Shown piece after piece: positions 34,557 through 43,800 of a DNA stretch of 60,696 nucleotides; the first letter of the stretch is position 1; every line of letters starts with the position of its first letter. Source of the stretch: Salipiger bermudensis HTCC2601 (GTDB taxonomy: Bacteria > Pseudomonadota > Alphaproteobacteria > Rhodobacterales > Rhodobacteraceae). A program made the position numbers and the translations under genes. The DNA lies in contig NZ_DS022276.1 in assembly GCF_000153725.1 (NCBI RefSeq), positions 1,047,223 to 1,107,918 on the forward strand. The letters are read 5' to 3'. The notes beneath the pieces are model-generated. The model did not search any database, was not told the origin of the DNA, and saw only the letters and a program-made list of their open reading frames with translations.

Positions 34557-35219
34557 CTGTCGTCCCTCAGGTGGGGCCAGGCCTTCACAAAGTAGTCCCA
34601 GCCGGTGATCAGCGTCAGCGCGGCGGCCATCCACAGCAGCGTCAGACCGAGATAGCCCGCCCAGAGCATACCCTGCTCCTTCCAGACCAGCCCGTGGATG
34701 TCCTCGGCTTCGTGACTGAGAATCGCGCTGACCTGTTCCGGCGATACGCCCTCGACGCTGACCGCAAGGTAATGCTCGAACACGCCTTGCGCGAAAAGCA
34801 CCGCGATCGCGACCATCTGGAAGTGGTCTTCCACTTCGCCAGCTTGGTGACCTTGAGCGTGCCGGCGGTGTCGCCGAGGAACTCGCGCAGGCCGCTGACG
34901 AAGACCTCGCGGAAGAGTATGAAGGTCGCGGGCAGCACCAGCCACGGCGACATCGAGGAATAGCCCACGATCACCCATCAGCGCGATCACCACCCATCGC
35001 CTTGTCGGCGATCGGGTCGAGCATCGCGCCGAGCTTCGATTCGAGGCTCCATGTCCGGGCGATATACCCGTCGAACCAGTCGGTTACGGCGGCGCTGATG
35101 AACAGCAGCAGCGCGAACCAGTCCGCCAGCGGACGGGAGAAATACAAAAACATCACCGCCACGCCGGGAGCGGCGAGCAGGCGGAGGGCGGTGAGGGTGT
35201 TGGGCAGGGTCCAGCGCAT
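34553..35219 (-). pseudogene. pgsA: CDP-diacylglycerol-glycerol-3-phosphate phosphatidyltransferase, three frameshifts
   Basis: PgsA makes phosphatidylglycerol phosphate at the inner membrane. The CDP-alcohol signature ISAAVTDWFDGYIARTW...GAMLDPIADKAM is intact in the first frame. Then come two single-base insertions (CCC at 34993-34995 and 34974-34976, each one C longer than expected) and one deletion (34823). Read across the shifts the protein continues VIVGYSSMSPWLV, ILFREVFVSGLREF, KVTKLAKWKTT and QMVAIAVLFAQGVFEHY to a normal end, about 220 aa. All parts look conserved. Because PgsA is normally essential, sequence error or a second functional copy is likely. Confidence 0.9.
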
Positions 35220-35273
35220 GGACGATACGTAGCGCCCTTTTGGGGGCGAGGAAAGGGAGCCGCGCGCGACAGT

Positions 35274-36002
35274 TCAGCTCGATTGTCGCGCCAGCCGGTC
35301 GAGGAACAATCCGCGCGCCGCCGGCAGCGGCCTGTCGCCCAGCGCCGGGGCAAGCCGGTTCTCGAGGAAATGCCCCGTCGTCCGCAGCGCATCGAGGATC
35401 TCGCCGTCGGGCGCGCTGCCGCGGCCCAGCATCACCGGCGGCAGCGGCAGCAGCCGCGCCACCCAGTCCCCTGCCCCGAAGGCCGAGACCGCCCGCCCGG
35501 TGCGCGGCGAGACGTAGTCGAGCGGTTCGTTGGTTCCGGTCACGGCGCAGGCCGAGAGATCGAGGCCGAAGCCCATCTCGTCGAGCAGCGCCATTTCCCA
35601 GCGCATGTAGGCCAGAGGCCAGAGCTCGCGCTCGGCCAGCAGGTCGAGCAAGCTCTCGGTGCGGGCATAGAGCGCCGGGTGGGCTTCGCGCTCGGGCAGG
35701 CAGAACGACAGCAGCGCCACCACCGCGTTGAGCCCGGCCAGCGACAGCCGATCGGACATGGCGCTGGCGGCGCGCGAGCGCTGCGGCTCGACGGTCCAGG
35801 CGCCCATGTGATCCTCGAGTCGCGCCCGCCAGGTCAGGTCCAGCTGCGCGCCGGGCTGCAGCGAGGGCGCGATCTTGCGCGAGGTGCCGCCACGCAGCAC
35901 GCCCATGTGACGGCCATGCTCGGCGGTAAAGACCTCGAGAATCGCCGAGGTCTCGCCATGCCTGCGGGTCGAGAGAAGAATGCCGGTGTCGCGCCAGTCC
36001 AT
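35274..36002 (-). CDS. recO: DNA repair protein RecO
   Basis: A 242-aa recombination mediator that helps load RecA in the RecFOR pathway. An N-terminal OB-fold starts [26 protein letters not shown] with [10 protein letters not shown]; a helical domain with [19 protein letters not shown] and [12 protein letters not shown] follows. It normally lies beside era/DUF1491; here it is about 3.4 kb away and on the other strand. The start at 36002 matches family N-termini; an upstream ATG adds 12 unsupported residues. Confidence 0.93.
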   Translation of the reverse strand: MDWRDTGILLSTRRHGETSAILEVFTAEHGRHMGVLRGGTSRKIAPSLQPGAQLDLTWRARLEDHMGAWTVEPQRSRAASAMSDRLSLAGLNAVVALLSFCLPEREAHPALYARTESLLDLLAERELWPLAYMRWEMALLDEMGFGLDLSACAVTGTNEPLDYVSPRTGRAVSAFGAGDWVARLLPLPPVMLGRGSAPDGEILDALRTTGHFLENRLAPALGDRPLPAARGLFLDRLARQSS

Positions 36003-36059
36003 GCGCGCGACTATCCTCCGCCTTGCCGGGATCGGCAAGTTGCGTCACATCTTGCAGCC

Positions 36060-36656
36060 ATGACCCTGCGCGCCCGCCTCTTCGCAACGCTCATCGCCCT
36101 CGTCTCCGTGGCGGGGCTGGTGCTGCAGTTCGTGACCTACGGCATCGACCATCCCGGCGCCGACGCGCTCGACACGGTCTGGAGCCTTGCGCGCTATTTC
36201 ACCATCCTGACCAACGCGCTGGTGGCGGTGAGCTTCACGCTCATGGCGCTTCGCGGGCGGATGCCCGGCCCGCTCTGGATCGGCGGCCTGACGCTTTGGA
36301 TCGCCATCGTCGGGGTGGTCTACTACGCGCTGCTGGCCAACGCGGTGAGCGGGCTCGACGCGGTCGCCGACCGGTTGGTGCACATGGTGACCCCCCTTCT
36401 GACGGTGGCGTTCTGGCTCTTCTGCGCCCCGAAACACGGGCTGTCTCTGGTCAGCGCGGCGACCTGGCTGCTCTGGCCGCTGGTCTATGTGGGCTATGCG
36501 CTGCTGCGCGGGCAGCTGGACGGGCTCTACCCGTATTTCTTCGTCGACCCGACAAGGATCGGCTGGGACGGCGTGCTCCGCTGGTCGGCACTGCTCTGCG
36601 CCAGCTTCGCCAGCGCCGGGGGGCTGCAGGTGGGCCTCGCCCGGTTTCTGCGCTAG
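36060..36656 (+). CDS. Pr6Pr-type six-helix membrane protein
   Basis: A 198-aa integral membrane protein with six hydrophobic segments. The conserved features of Pr6Pr/FAR-17a-like proteins are visible: RYFTILTNALVAVSF in helix 2, LVHMVTPLLTVAFWLF, and WPLVYVGYALLRGQLDGLYPYFFVD in the fifth region. Function unknown. It is divergent from recO with 57 bp between starts. Confidence 0.8.
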   Translation: MTLRARLFATLIALVSVAGLVLQFVTYGIDHPGADALDTVWSLARYFTILTNALVAVSFTLMALRGRMPGPLWIGGLTLWIAIVGVVYYALLANAVSGLDAVADRLVHMVTPLLTVAFWLFCAPKHGLSLVSAATWLLWPLVYVGYALLRGQLDGLYPYFFVDPTRIGWDGVLRWSALLCASFASAGGLQVGLARFLR

Positions 36657-36954
36657 GCCCCCAGGCCAAGCCTCGCCACATCAGCTATCGGCAGTCCCGC
36701 CCAGCCGGGATCCTGCAAGCCATTGAGCCCCCTCTCGAGCCACAGCGACAGGCGTCGCGCACGCTGCAGCCGAGGCGTGGGGCGCTCGCCTCGGTTGCGA
36801 GACCGCTTCCAACGACCGTCAGCGTGGCAGCCCTTCCGCGACCGTCTCAGAGTCAGAGTCAGATCCACCACACGCTCCGGCGGCCACCTTGGTCAAGCCG
36901 GCGCCCGGCCCCTCGTCCTTGCCGACTGGCCCGCAGCCCCGGATCCCCGGACAA
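36657..36954. other. Intergenic region, no supported gene
   Basis: A 300-bp GC-rich stretch between the Pr6Pr gene and the amtB terminator. A minus-strand open frame (36653-36871, ending in an RLSLWLERG segment) exists but has no ribosome binding site and no recognisable family. No repeat was noticed. Confidence 0.4.
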
Positions 36955-36982
36955 CAAAAAACCCGGGCGCGAACGCCCGGGC
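36955..36982 (-). terminator. Intrinsic terminator of glnK-amtB
   Basis: On the minus strand, an 8-bp perfect stem CCCGGGCG / CGCCCGGG with a TTCG loop is followed by TTTTTTGTT. It lies 35 bp after the amtB stop. Confidence 0.92.
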
Positions 36983-37016
36983 AGTTGGTCACGAAAGGCT
37001 GATAGGAAGGAGGAGA

Positions 37017-38354
37017 TCAGCCCTTGGAGAATTCCGGGTAGGCCTCCATGCCCAGCTCGCCCATGTCGAGGCCCGCGATTTCTTCCTCTTCCGAGACACG
37101 GATGCCCATGACCAGCTTGAGGATGAACCACACGACCGCGGAGGTGACGACGGTGAAGATGCCGACCACGACGATGCCGTAGAGCTGCGTGCCGAGCGAG
37201 GCGTCACCGTTGGTGAAGACCACGGCGATGGTGCCCCAGATGCCGCAGATCAGGTGGACCGGGATCGCGCCGACGACGTCGTCGATCTTCATCTTGTCGA
37301 TCGCCGGGATGGCGAAGACCACGATGATACCGCCGATGGCACCGATGATGGTGGCTGCGCCCAGCGAGGGGGTCAGCGGCTCTGCGGTGATCGAGACGAG
37401 GCCTGCGAGGGCGCCGTTCAGGACCATGGTGAGGTCGGGCTTCTTGAACATCACCTGGCTGACGATCAGCGCGGCGATGGCGCCACCGGCAGCAGCGGTG
37501 TTGGTGTTGGCGAAGATGCGCGACACGTCTGCGACGTCACCCACGGTGCCCATTGCCAGCTGCGATGCGCCGTTGAAGCCGAACCAGCCGAGCCACAGGA
37601 TGAACGTGCCGAGCGTGGCGAGGGTCAGGTTGGAGCCCGGGATCGGGATCACGGTGCCGTCCTTGAACTTGCCGATACGCGGGCCGAGGATGATGGCACC
37701 GGTCAGAGCGGCCCAGCCACCCACGGAGTGCACGACGGTCGAGCCGGCGAAGTCGAGGAAGCCTGCTGCGTCGAGGAAACCGCCGCCCCACTTCCAGGAG
37801 GCCTGCAGCGGGTAGATGATCGAGGTCAGCACGATCACGAAGATCAGGAACGGCCACAGCTTGATACGCTCGGCCAGGGTGCCCGAAACGATCGACGCGG
37901 TGGTGGCGCAGAACATCAGCTGGAAGAAGAAGTCCGAGCCGGTCGAGGCGTAGCCGTAATCGTCGGCACCTTCGGCGGTCACACCCACGACTTCAAGAAC
38001 CGCGGGGCCCCAGACGCCGGAGATGATGCCTTCGGAGGCCCAGGTGCCGAGCGGGTACATCAGGTTGTAGCCGATCAGGTAGTAGAAGATCGCGGCGAGC
38101 GAGAACAGCGCGACGTTCTTCATGCACTGCATGGCGACGTTCTTGGAGCGGACGAGGCCGGCTTCCAGCATCGCGAAGCCTGCGGCCATCCACATCACCA
38201 GGAAACCACCGATGAGGAAGAGCAGCGAGTTGAAGATGAAGACGGTGTCGGTCGAGGCGTTGACGCCCGGAGCGGGGCCCTCGTCCTGTGCCAGGCCCAG
38301 CGAGGGCAGCGCGATCAGCGCGGCAGCCGGGGCGAGAGTCTTGAGAAGTTTCAT
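37017..38354 (-). CDS. amtB: Ammonium transporter AmtB
   Basis: A 445-aa trimeric inner-membrane ammonium channel. A cleavable signal sequence (MKLLKTLAPAAALIALPSLGLAQ) is followed by eleven helices. Family markers present: the GASTDTVF-like start, FFQLMFCATTASIVSG with a phenylalanine gate region, DFAGSTVVHSVGGWAAL with the first pore His, and FNGASQLAMG. The C-terminal tail is short and acidic (EEEEIAGLDMGELGMEAY). It lies 39 bp after glnK, the standard pair in which GlnK plugs the channel under nitrogen excess. Confidence 0.97.
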   Translation of the reverse strand: MKLLKTLAPAAALIALPSLGLAQDEGPAPGVNASTDTVFIFNSLLFLIGGFLVMWMAAGFAMLEAGLVRSKNVAMQCMKNVALFSLAAIFYYLIGYNLMYPLGTWASEGIISGVWGPAVLEVVGVTAEGADDYGYASTGSDFFFQLMFCATTASIVSGTLAERIKLWPFLIFVIVLTSIIYPLQASWKWGGGFLDAAGFLDFAGSTVVHSVGGWAALTGAIILGPRIGKFKDGTVIPIPGSNLTLATLGTFILWLGWFGFNGASQLAMGTVGDVADVSRIFANTNTAAAGGAIAALIVSQVMFKKPDLTMVLNGALAGLVSITAEPLTPSLGAATIIGAIGGIIVVFAIPAIDKMKIDDVVGAIPVHLICGIWGTIAVVFTNGDASLGTQLYGIVVVGIFTVVTSAVVWFILKLVMGIRVSEEEEIAGLDMGELGMEAYPEFSKG

Positions 38355-38393
38355 GTTCCGTTGTCCCTTGTAATCTTTGCGAACGAACCGCGA

Positions 38394-38732
38394 TCAGATC
38401 GCGTCTGCGTCGGTTTCGCCGGTACGGACCCGCACCGCCTGCGCCACGTCCAGCACGAAGATCTTGCCGTCGCCGATCTTGCCGGTCTGCGCCGTCTTGG
38501 TGATCGTTTCGACAACCTGGTCGGCCATGGAGGCAGCAACCACGATCTCCAGCTTGATCTTCGGTACGAAGTTCACAGCATATTCTGCGCCGCGGTAGAT
38601 TTCGGTGTGGCCGGACTGAGAGCCGAAGCCCTTGATTTCCGTCACCATCATGCCGCGCACGCCGATACCGGTGAGCGCCTCGCGCACCTCCTCGAGCTTG
38701 AACGGCTTGATCGTCGCAATGATCAGTTTCAC
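38394..38732 (-). CDS. glnK: PII nitrogen regulatory protein GlnK
   Basis: A 112-aa trimeric signal protein sensing 2-oxoglutarate and ATP/ADP. The GTG start at 38732 gives exactly the usual length, starting (M)KLIIATIKPFKLEEVREAL. T-loop Tyr51, the uridylylation site, is present in IYRGAEYAVNF. The C-terminal GDGKIFVLDVAQAVRVRTGE signature is intact. It is first in an operon with amtB and has an NtrC-type site upstream. Confidence 0.96.
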   Translation of the reverse strand: MKLIIATIKPFKLEEVREALTGIGVRGMMVTEIKGFGSQSGHTEIYRGAEYAVNFVPKIKLEIVVAASMADQVVETITKTAQTGKIGDGKIFVLDVAQAVRVRTGETDADAI

Positions 38733-38848
38733 CTTGGTCCCTTTCAGTTTTGCAGACGGCTGCCTGCGGTATGCATGGGCAGAAAGCCGCCCGATGCCTG
38801 GCATTGGAAGAAAAGGCCCTTGTAAGGCCCGAGCGAGTCCCCATTGAC

Positions 38849-38863
38849 GCACAAGAAAAGTGC
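38849..38863. promoter_or_regulatory. Candidate NtrC site upstream of glnK
   Basis: GCAC-N7-GTGC (38849-38863) has the exact half-sites and spacing of NtrC-binding sites. It is about 117 bp upstream of the glnK start codon. A second, half-matching GCAC lies at 38892-38895. A 257-bp divergent region separates glnK from the PBP1A gene. Confidence 0.5.
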
Positions 38864-38989
38864 TTAATCTGACTGATCGCACAATTTTAATGCACATCAA
38901 AAAGTCATTAATCGGGCAGTTTCGCGGTCTACATCACCCGCCAAAGTCGCTATCCTGCCTCGAAAGAGCAGCATGCCAGGCAAGACGAC

Positions 38990-41173
38990 ATGAGTGATTC
39001 AGGCCGGGGCAAGGGCCGGCTGGTGGCGGAGCGACGCTACCAGGAAAAGGCCGGCCAAACGCCCAGGAAATCCAAGCCGAAGAAGACCAACCGCAAGGCA
39101 CCGCGGCGCAAGCCCGTGCGCAAGCGCAATCCCATCGCGGCCTTCTTCATTGGCATATTCCGCTGGGTCTTCGGCCTGATCTGGAAGATCACATGGCGGA
39201 TCACGGCGGTTGTGGCGCTGCTCCTCGCGGTCGGCGTGGGCTATTTCTACGCCCAGCTTCCCCCGGTCGAGGATCTGCTCGACGGCCGCGCCCGCGGCTC
39301 GGTCACGCTGATGGACCGCAATGGCCAGATCTTCGCCTGGCGCGGCGACCAGTTCGGCGGCGCGGTGACCGCCGACAGCGTCAGCCCGCATCTGCGCAAC
39401 GCGGTCATCGCCACCGAGGACAAGCGCTTCTACCGCCACTTCGGCATCTCGCCCCGCGGCATCGCCAGTGCCGTGCGCATCAACATGTCCGAGGGCCGCG
39501 GCCCGCTCTCGGGCCACGGCGGCTCGACCATCACCCAGCAGACCGCGAAGCTGCTCTGCCTCGGCGTGCCCTTCGACGACACCCAATGGGAGAGCGAGGC
39601 CGCCTACATCTCTGATTGCCGCCGCACCACGCTGGTCCGCAAGGGCCGCGAGGCGCTCTACGCGATGGCGATGGAGGCCAAGTACACCAAGGACGAGATC
39701 CTCTCGATCTATCTCAACCGCGCCTACATGGGCGGCGGCGCCTACGGTGCCGAGGCCGCGGCGCAGCGCTATTTCAGCAAACACGCCGGCGAGCTGAACC
39801 CGCAGGAATCGGCGATGCTCGCCGGTCTGCTGACCGCGCCGTCGTCGCTGTCGCCGACGAACGACATCGAGCGCTCGCAAGCGCGCGCCGCCACGGTGCT
39901 GCGGCTGATGAACGATCAGGGCTTCCTCTCCGCCGAGCAGACCCAGCGCGCGCAGGCCAACCCGGCGGAACTTTCGGAAGAGGCGCAGCGCCGTCTTGGC
40001 GGGTATTTCGCCGACTGGGTGATGTCGACCGGGCCGGAGTTCTTCACCCGCGACACCACCGAGGACGTGGTGATTGCGACCACGCTCGACCCCAAGCTGC
40101 AGCGCGCCGCCGAAGAGGCGATGAACACCGTCTACCGCGAGAAGGTCACCAAGCCCGGCTCGGTGGTGCAGGCGGCGATCGTGGTGATGTCGGCGGACGG
40201 CGCCGTGCGCGCCATGGTCGGCGGCAAGAAGACCGGCGTCTCGGGCGTGTTCAACCGCGCCACGCAGGCCAAGCGCCAGACCGGCTCCTCCTTCAAGCCC
40301 TTCATCTACGCCACCGCGCTGGAGCTCGGCTATTCGCCCTATGACACCGTCGTCGACGAGCCGTTCTGCATGAACATCCCCGGCTCGGGCCAGTGGTGCC
40401 CCGAGAACTACAGCCGCAACTACAAGGGAACCGTCACCCTCACCGACGCGCTCAAGCAGTCGCTCAACATCCCCGCGATCAAGATCTCCGAAAGCGTCGG
40501 CCGCGATCTGGTGCACAAGGTGGCAAACGAGTTCGGCATCAAGTCCGAGCTCAACGACACCCCTGCCATGGCGCTCGGCACCTCCGAGGCCACGCTGCTG
40601 GAGATGACCGGCGCCTATTCCGGCTTTCTCAACGGCGGCTCCGCGGTGGTGCCCTACGGGCTCAAGGAACTGCGGCTCAAGGGCGATGACGAGGTGCTCA
40701 TGGGCACCGGCGGCGGCATCCGCGAGCGGGTGATCCAGACCGAGGCGGCGGGCCAGCTGACCTGGATGATGGAGAAGGTCATCACCGAGGGCACCGGTCG
40801 CCGCGCGATCCTGCCCGACGGCCGCCCGGCCGCCGGCAAGACCGGCACCTCGAACGATGCCCGCGACGCGTGGTTCATCGGCTTCACCGCCGACTACGTG
40901 GTTGGCGTCTGGATGGGCAACGACGATAACTCGCCGCTCAGCGGTGTCACCGGCGGCGGCCTGCCGGCCGACATCTGGCGCGAAACCATGGTACGCGTGA
41001 ACGAAGGCCTGCCGATCAATCCGCTGCCCGCCATCGCCCCCGAGGGCCCCTCGCCGCAGATGGTCGAGGAGCAGCAGCGCCAGCAGCAACAGCAGCAGGC
41101 GCCGACGCAGGAACGCCGCCAGCGCGACAACTTCATCCAGCAGGTCCTGCGCGACCTTCTGGGCGGCGGCTGA
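38990..41173 (+). CDS. Class A penicillin-binding protein (PBP1A family)
   Basis: A 727-aa bifunctional peptidoglycan synthase. A very basic cytoplasmic N-terminus (1-48, rich in Lys/Arg), one membrane helix (about 62-88), the GT51 transglycosylase domain with catalytic Glu143 in ATEDKRFYRHFG and GGSTITQQTAK, then the transpeptidase domain with nucleophile Ser433 in TGSSFKP and the AAGKTGTSND box. A GT51 insertion (LCLGVPFDDTQWESEAAYISDC) carries two cysteines. The C-terminus is Gln-rich (EEQQRQQQQQQAP), a low-complexity periplasmic tail. Confidence 0.94.
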   Translation: MSDSGRGKGRLVAERRYQEKAGQTPRKSKPKKTNRKAPRRKPVRKRNPIAAFFIGIFRWVFGLIWKITWRITAVVALLLAVGVGYFYAQLPPVEDLLDGRARGSVTLMDRNGQIFAWRGDQFGGAVTADSVSPHLRNAVIATEDKRFYRHFGISPRGIASAVRINMSEGRGPLSGHGGSTITQQTAKLLCLGVPFDDTQWESEAAYISDCRRTTLVRKGREALYAMAMEAKYTKDEILSIYLNRAYMGGGAYGAEAAAQRYFSKHAGELNPQESAMLAGLLTAPSSLSPTNDIERSQARAATVLRLMNDQGFLSAEQTQRAQANPAELSEEAQRRLGGYFADWVMSTGPEFFTRDTTEDVVIATTLDPKLQRAAEEAMNTVYREKVTKPGSVVQAAIVVMSADGAVRAMVGGKKTGVSGVFNRATQAKRQTGSSFKPFIYATALELGYSPYDTVVDEPFCMNIPGSGQWCPENYSRNYKGTVTLTDALKQSLNIPAIKISESVGRDLVHKVANEFGIKSELNDTPAMALGTSEATLLEMTGAYSGFLNGGSAVVPYGLKELRLKGDDEVLMGTGGGIRERVIQTEAAGQLTWMMEKVITEGTGRRAILPDGRPAAGKTGTSNDARDAWFIGFTADYVVGVWMGNDDNSPLSGVTGGGLPADIWRETMVRVNEGLPINPLPAIAPEGPSPQMVEEQQRQQQQQQAPTQERRQRDNFIQQVLRDLLGGG

Positions 41174-41276
41174 CTGACGCCACGGCGCACCGCGCGAGGG
41201 ATGGGATTTTTCTTTCCCTCGCGCCGCCGACACGGTCTAACACTGGCCACGTCCCCTCGACGGAAGGAGCCCCGGC

Positions 41277-43610
41277 ATGAGCGTGAAAGAGATCTTCGAG
41301 AGCATGGAATACGGTCCCGCCCCCGAAAGCCCCGCCGAGGCGCTTACCTGGCTCGTCGACCAGGGCGACCGCTTCGGCCACTTCATCGACGGCGCCTTCA
41401 CCCCGCCGGGCGAGACCTTCGAGAGCCGCAACCCGGCGACCGGCGAGGTCCTGGCGAGCCTCACGCAGGCGACACAGGCCGATGTCGACGCCGCCGTCTC
41501 TGCCGCCCGCGCCGCACAGGGAAAATGGCAGCGCCTCGGAGGTCCGGCCCGCGCCCGTCACCTCTATGCCATCGCCCGGCTGGTGCAGAAGCACGCCCGG
41601 CTCTTCGCGGTGCTCGAGACGCTGGACAACGGCAAGCCGATCCGAGAGAGCCGCGACATCGACGTGCCCCTCGTCGCCCGCCACTTCTACCACCATGCCG
41701 GCCATGCCCAGCTGATGGAGAGCGAGATGCCGGGGCGCGAGGCGCTCGGTGTCTGCGGCCAGATCATCCCGTGGAACTTCCCGCTGCTGATGCTGGCATG
41801 GAAGGTCGCTCCGGCGCTGGCGATGGGCAACACCGTGGTGCTGAAGCCCGCCGAATGGACCTCGCTCACGGCCCTGCTTTTCGCCGATATCTGCCGCCAG
41901 GCGGGCCTGCCCAAGGGTGTGGTCAACATCGTCACCGGCGACGGCGCGGTCGGAGAGATGATCACCGCCTCGGAGGTCGACAAGATCGCCTTCACCGGCT
42001 CGACCGAGGTCGGCCGGAAGATCCGTGAGGCCACCGCCGGCAGCGGCAAGGCGCTGACCCTCGAACTGGGCGGCAAGTCGCCCTACATCGTCTTCGAGGA
42101 TGCCGATCTCGACAGCGCCGTCGAGGGGCTGGTGGATGCGATCTGGTTCAACGGCGGGCAGGTCTGCTGCGCCGGCTCGCGGCTTCTCGTTCAGGAGGGC
42201 ATCGCCGAGCGCTTCCACGCAAAGCTCAAGGCGCGCATGGAGAAGCTGCGCATCGGCGATCCGCTCGACAAGTGCATCGACGTGGGGGCCATCGTCGATC
42301 CGGTGCAGCGCGACCGCATCGCCGCGATGGTCGCAGGCAGCGACGGCGAGATCTTCCAGTCCGGCCCCTGCCCCGAGGGCTGCTTCTACCCGCCGACGCT
42401 GATCTCCGGGCTGTCGCCGGCCTCGAAGCTGATGCAGGACGAGATCTTCGGCCCGGTGCTGGTCTCGGCCACTTTCCGCACGCCTTCCGAGGCGGTGCAG
42501 ATGGCCGACAACACGCGCTACGGCCTCGCCGCCAGCGTCTGGTCCGAGAACATCAACACCGCGCTCGACATCGCGCCCAAGCTCGCCGCCGGCGTGGTCT
42601 GGGTCAACGGCTCGAACATGTTCGACGCCGCCGCTCCCTTTGGCGGCCTGCGCGAAAGCGGCTTCGGGCGCGAGGGCGGCCCGGAGGGTCTCACGGCCTA
42701 CACCCGCGACAGCCGCAAGCCCAAGGCGCTCAAGCCCATCGCGCCCTTCGGCGGCGACGAGGCCGAGCCGCAACCGGTGGACCGCACCGCCAAGCTCTAT
42801 ATCGGCGGCAAGCAGGCGCGGCCCGATGGCGGCTACGCCCGCGCGGTCAACGACAAGCGCGGCAAGCTCATCGGCCAGGCGCCGCTGGCCAACCGCAAGG
42901 ACATCCGCAACGCCGTCGAGGCGGCGCGCGGCGCGGCAGCGTGGTCTTCGGCCAGCGCCCACAACCGCGCTCAGGTGATCTATTATATCGGCGAGAACCT
43001 CTCGGCGCGCGCCGAGGAGTTCGCCGCCACCATCGACCGCATGACCGGCGCCCGCACCGGCGCCAAGGAGGTCGAGAAATCGGTCGAGCGGCTCTTTACC
43101 TATGCCGCCTGGGCCGACAAGTTCGATGGGCGCATCGCCAACGTGCCGCTGCGCGGCGCGGCGCTTGCCATGCGCGCGCCCTGCGGCGTGATCGGCGGCT
43201 TCTGCCCCGATGCCTACCCCCTGCTCGGGCTCGTGTCGCTGATGGCCCCGGCCATCGCCATGGGCAACCGGGCGATTCTCGTGGCCTCCGAACCGTTCCC
43301 GCTCGCCGCGACCGAGTTCTACCAGGTGCTCGAGACCTCGGACGTGCCGGGCGGCGTGGTCAACATCCTCACCGGCAGCCATGCCGAGCTGGCGCCCACG
43401 ATGGCCAGCCACATGGATATCGAGGCGGTGTGGAGCTTCTCGGGCGCCGATCTCTCGACAGAGATCGAACGCGGCGCGGCGGGCAACCTCAAGCGCGCTT
43501 GGGTGAATTACGCCCAGGACCGCGACTGGATGGGCGCCGATGGCGAAGGCCGCGCCTTCCTCGAGGCCGCGACCGAGGTCAAGACGGTGTGGATCCCCTG
43601 GGGCGCCTGA
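41277..43610 (+). CDS. Double-domain aldehyde dehydrogenase
   Basis: 777 aa. Residues about 35-480 are a complete NAD(P)-dependent aldehyde dehydrogenase with Rossmann motif FTGSTEVGRKI, general base Glu263 (LELGGKSP) and nucleophile Cys297 (NGGQVCCAGSR). Residues about 510-777 repeat the N-terminal half of the fold (CGVIGGFCPDAYPLLGLV, MGNRAILVASEPFPLAA, GGVVNILTG) but stop before any ELGG or catalytic Cys, so the second domain is inactive and may serve oligomerisation. GGAAGGAG lies before the ATG. The substrate is unknown. Confidence 0.92.
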   Translation: MSVKEIFESMEYGPAPESPAEALTWLVDQGDRFGHFIDGAFTPPGETFESRNPATGEVLASLTQATQADVDAAVSAARAAQGKWQRLGGPARARHLYAIARLVQKHARLFAVLETLDNGKPIRESRDIDVPLVARHFYHHAGHAQLMESEMPGREALGVCGQIIPWNFPLLMLAWKVAPALAMGNTVVLKPAEWTSLTALLFADICRQAGLPKGVVNIVTGDGAVGEMITASEVDKIAFTGSTEVGRKIREATAGSGKALTLELGGKSPYIVFEDADLDSAVEGLVDAIWFNGGQVCCAGSRLLVQEGIAERFHAKLKARMEKLRIGDPLDKCIDVGAIVDPVQRDRIAAMVAGSDGEIFQSGPCPEGCFYPPTLISGLSPASKLMQDEIFGPVLVSATFRTPSEAVQMADNTRYGLAASVWSENINTALDIAPKLAAGVVWVNGSNMFDAAAPFGGLRESGFGREGGPEGLTAYTRDSRKPKALKPIAPFGGDEAEPQPVDRTAKLYIGGKQARPDGGYARAVNDKRGKLIGQAPLANRKDIRNAVEAARGAAAWSSASAHNRAQVIYYIGENLSARAEEFAATIDRMTGARTGAKEVEKSVERLFTYAAWADKFDGRIANVPLRGAALAMRAPCGVIGGFCPDAYPLLGLVSLMAPAIAMGNRAILVASEPFPLAATEFYQVLETSDVPGGVVNILTGSHAELAPTMASHMDIEAVWSFSGADLSTEIERGAAGNLKRAWVNYAQDRDWMGADGEGRAFLEAATEVKTVWIPWGA

Positions 43611-43800
43611 TACGGGCTTGATACGCGGCGGCGCGGGCGTTAAGCGCTGCGCTGCCCTGCGATCATTGAGATTTTGCGACTCCGATGCTATCTTAAAGGC
43701 ACGCCCGGCGCCGGGGTGGCTTTCGGCGCTTGCAACCAAGGAGGACAACGTCCTGACACTTACTGCGAATGCGGCCGGTGCCGCAGAGCCGGGGGCGCCG

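Noticed and set aside
36653-36871. Minus-strand 72-aa open frame before amtB
   Set aside because: No ribosome binding site, no recognisable family; arginine-rich composition typical of shadow frames.
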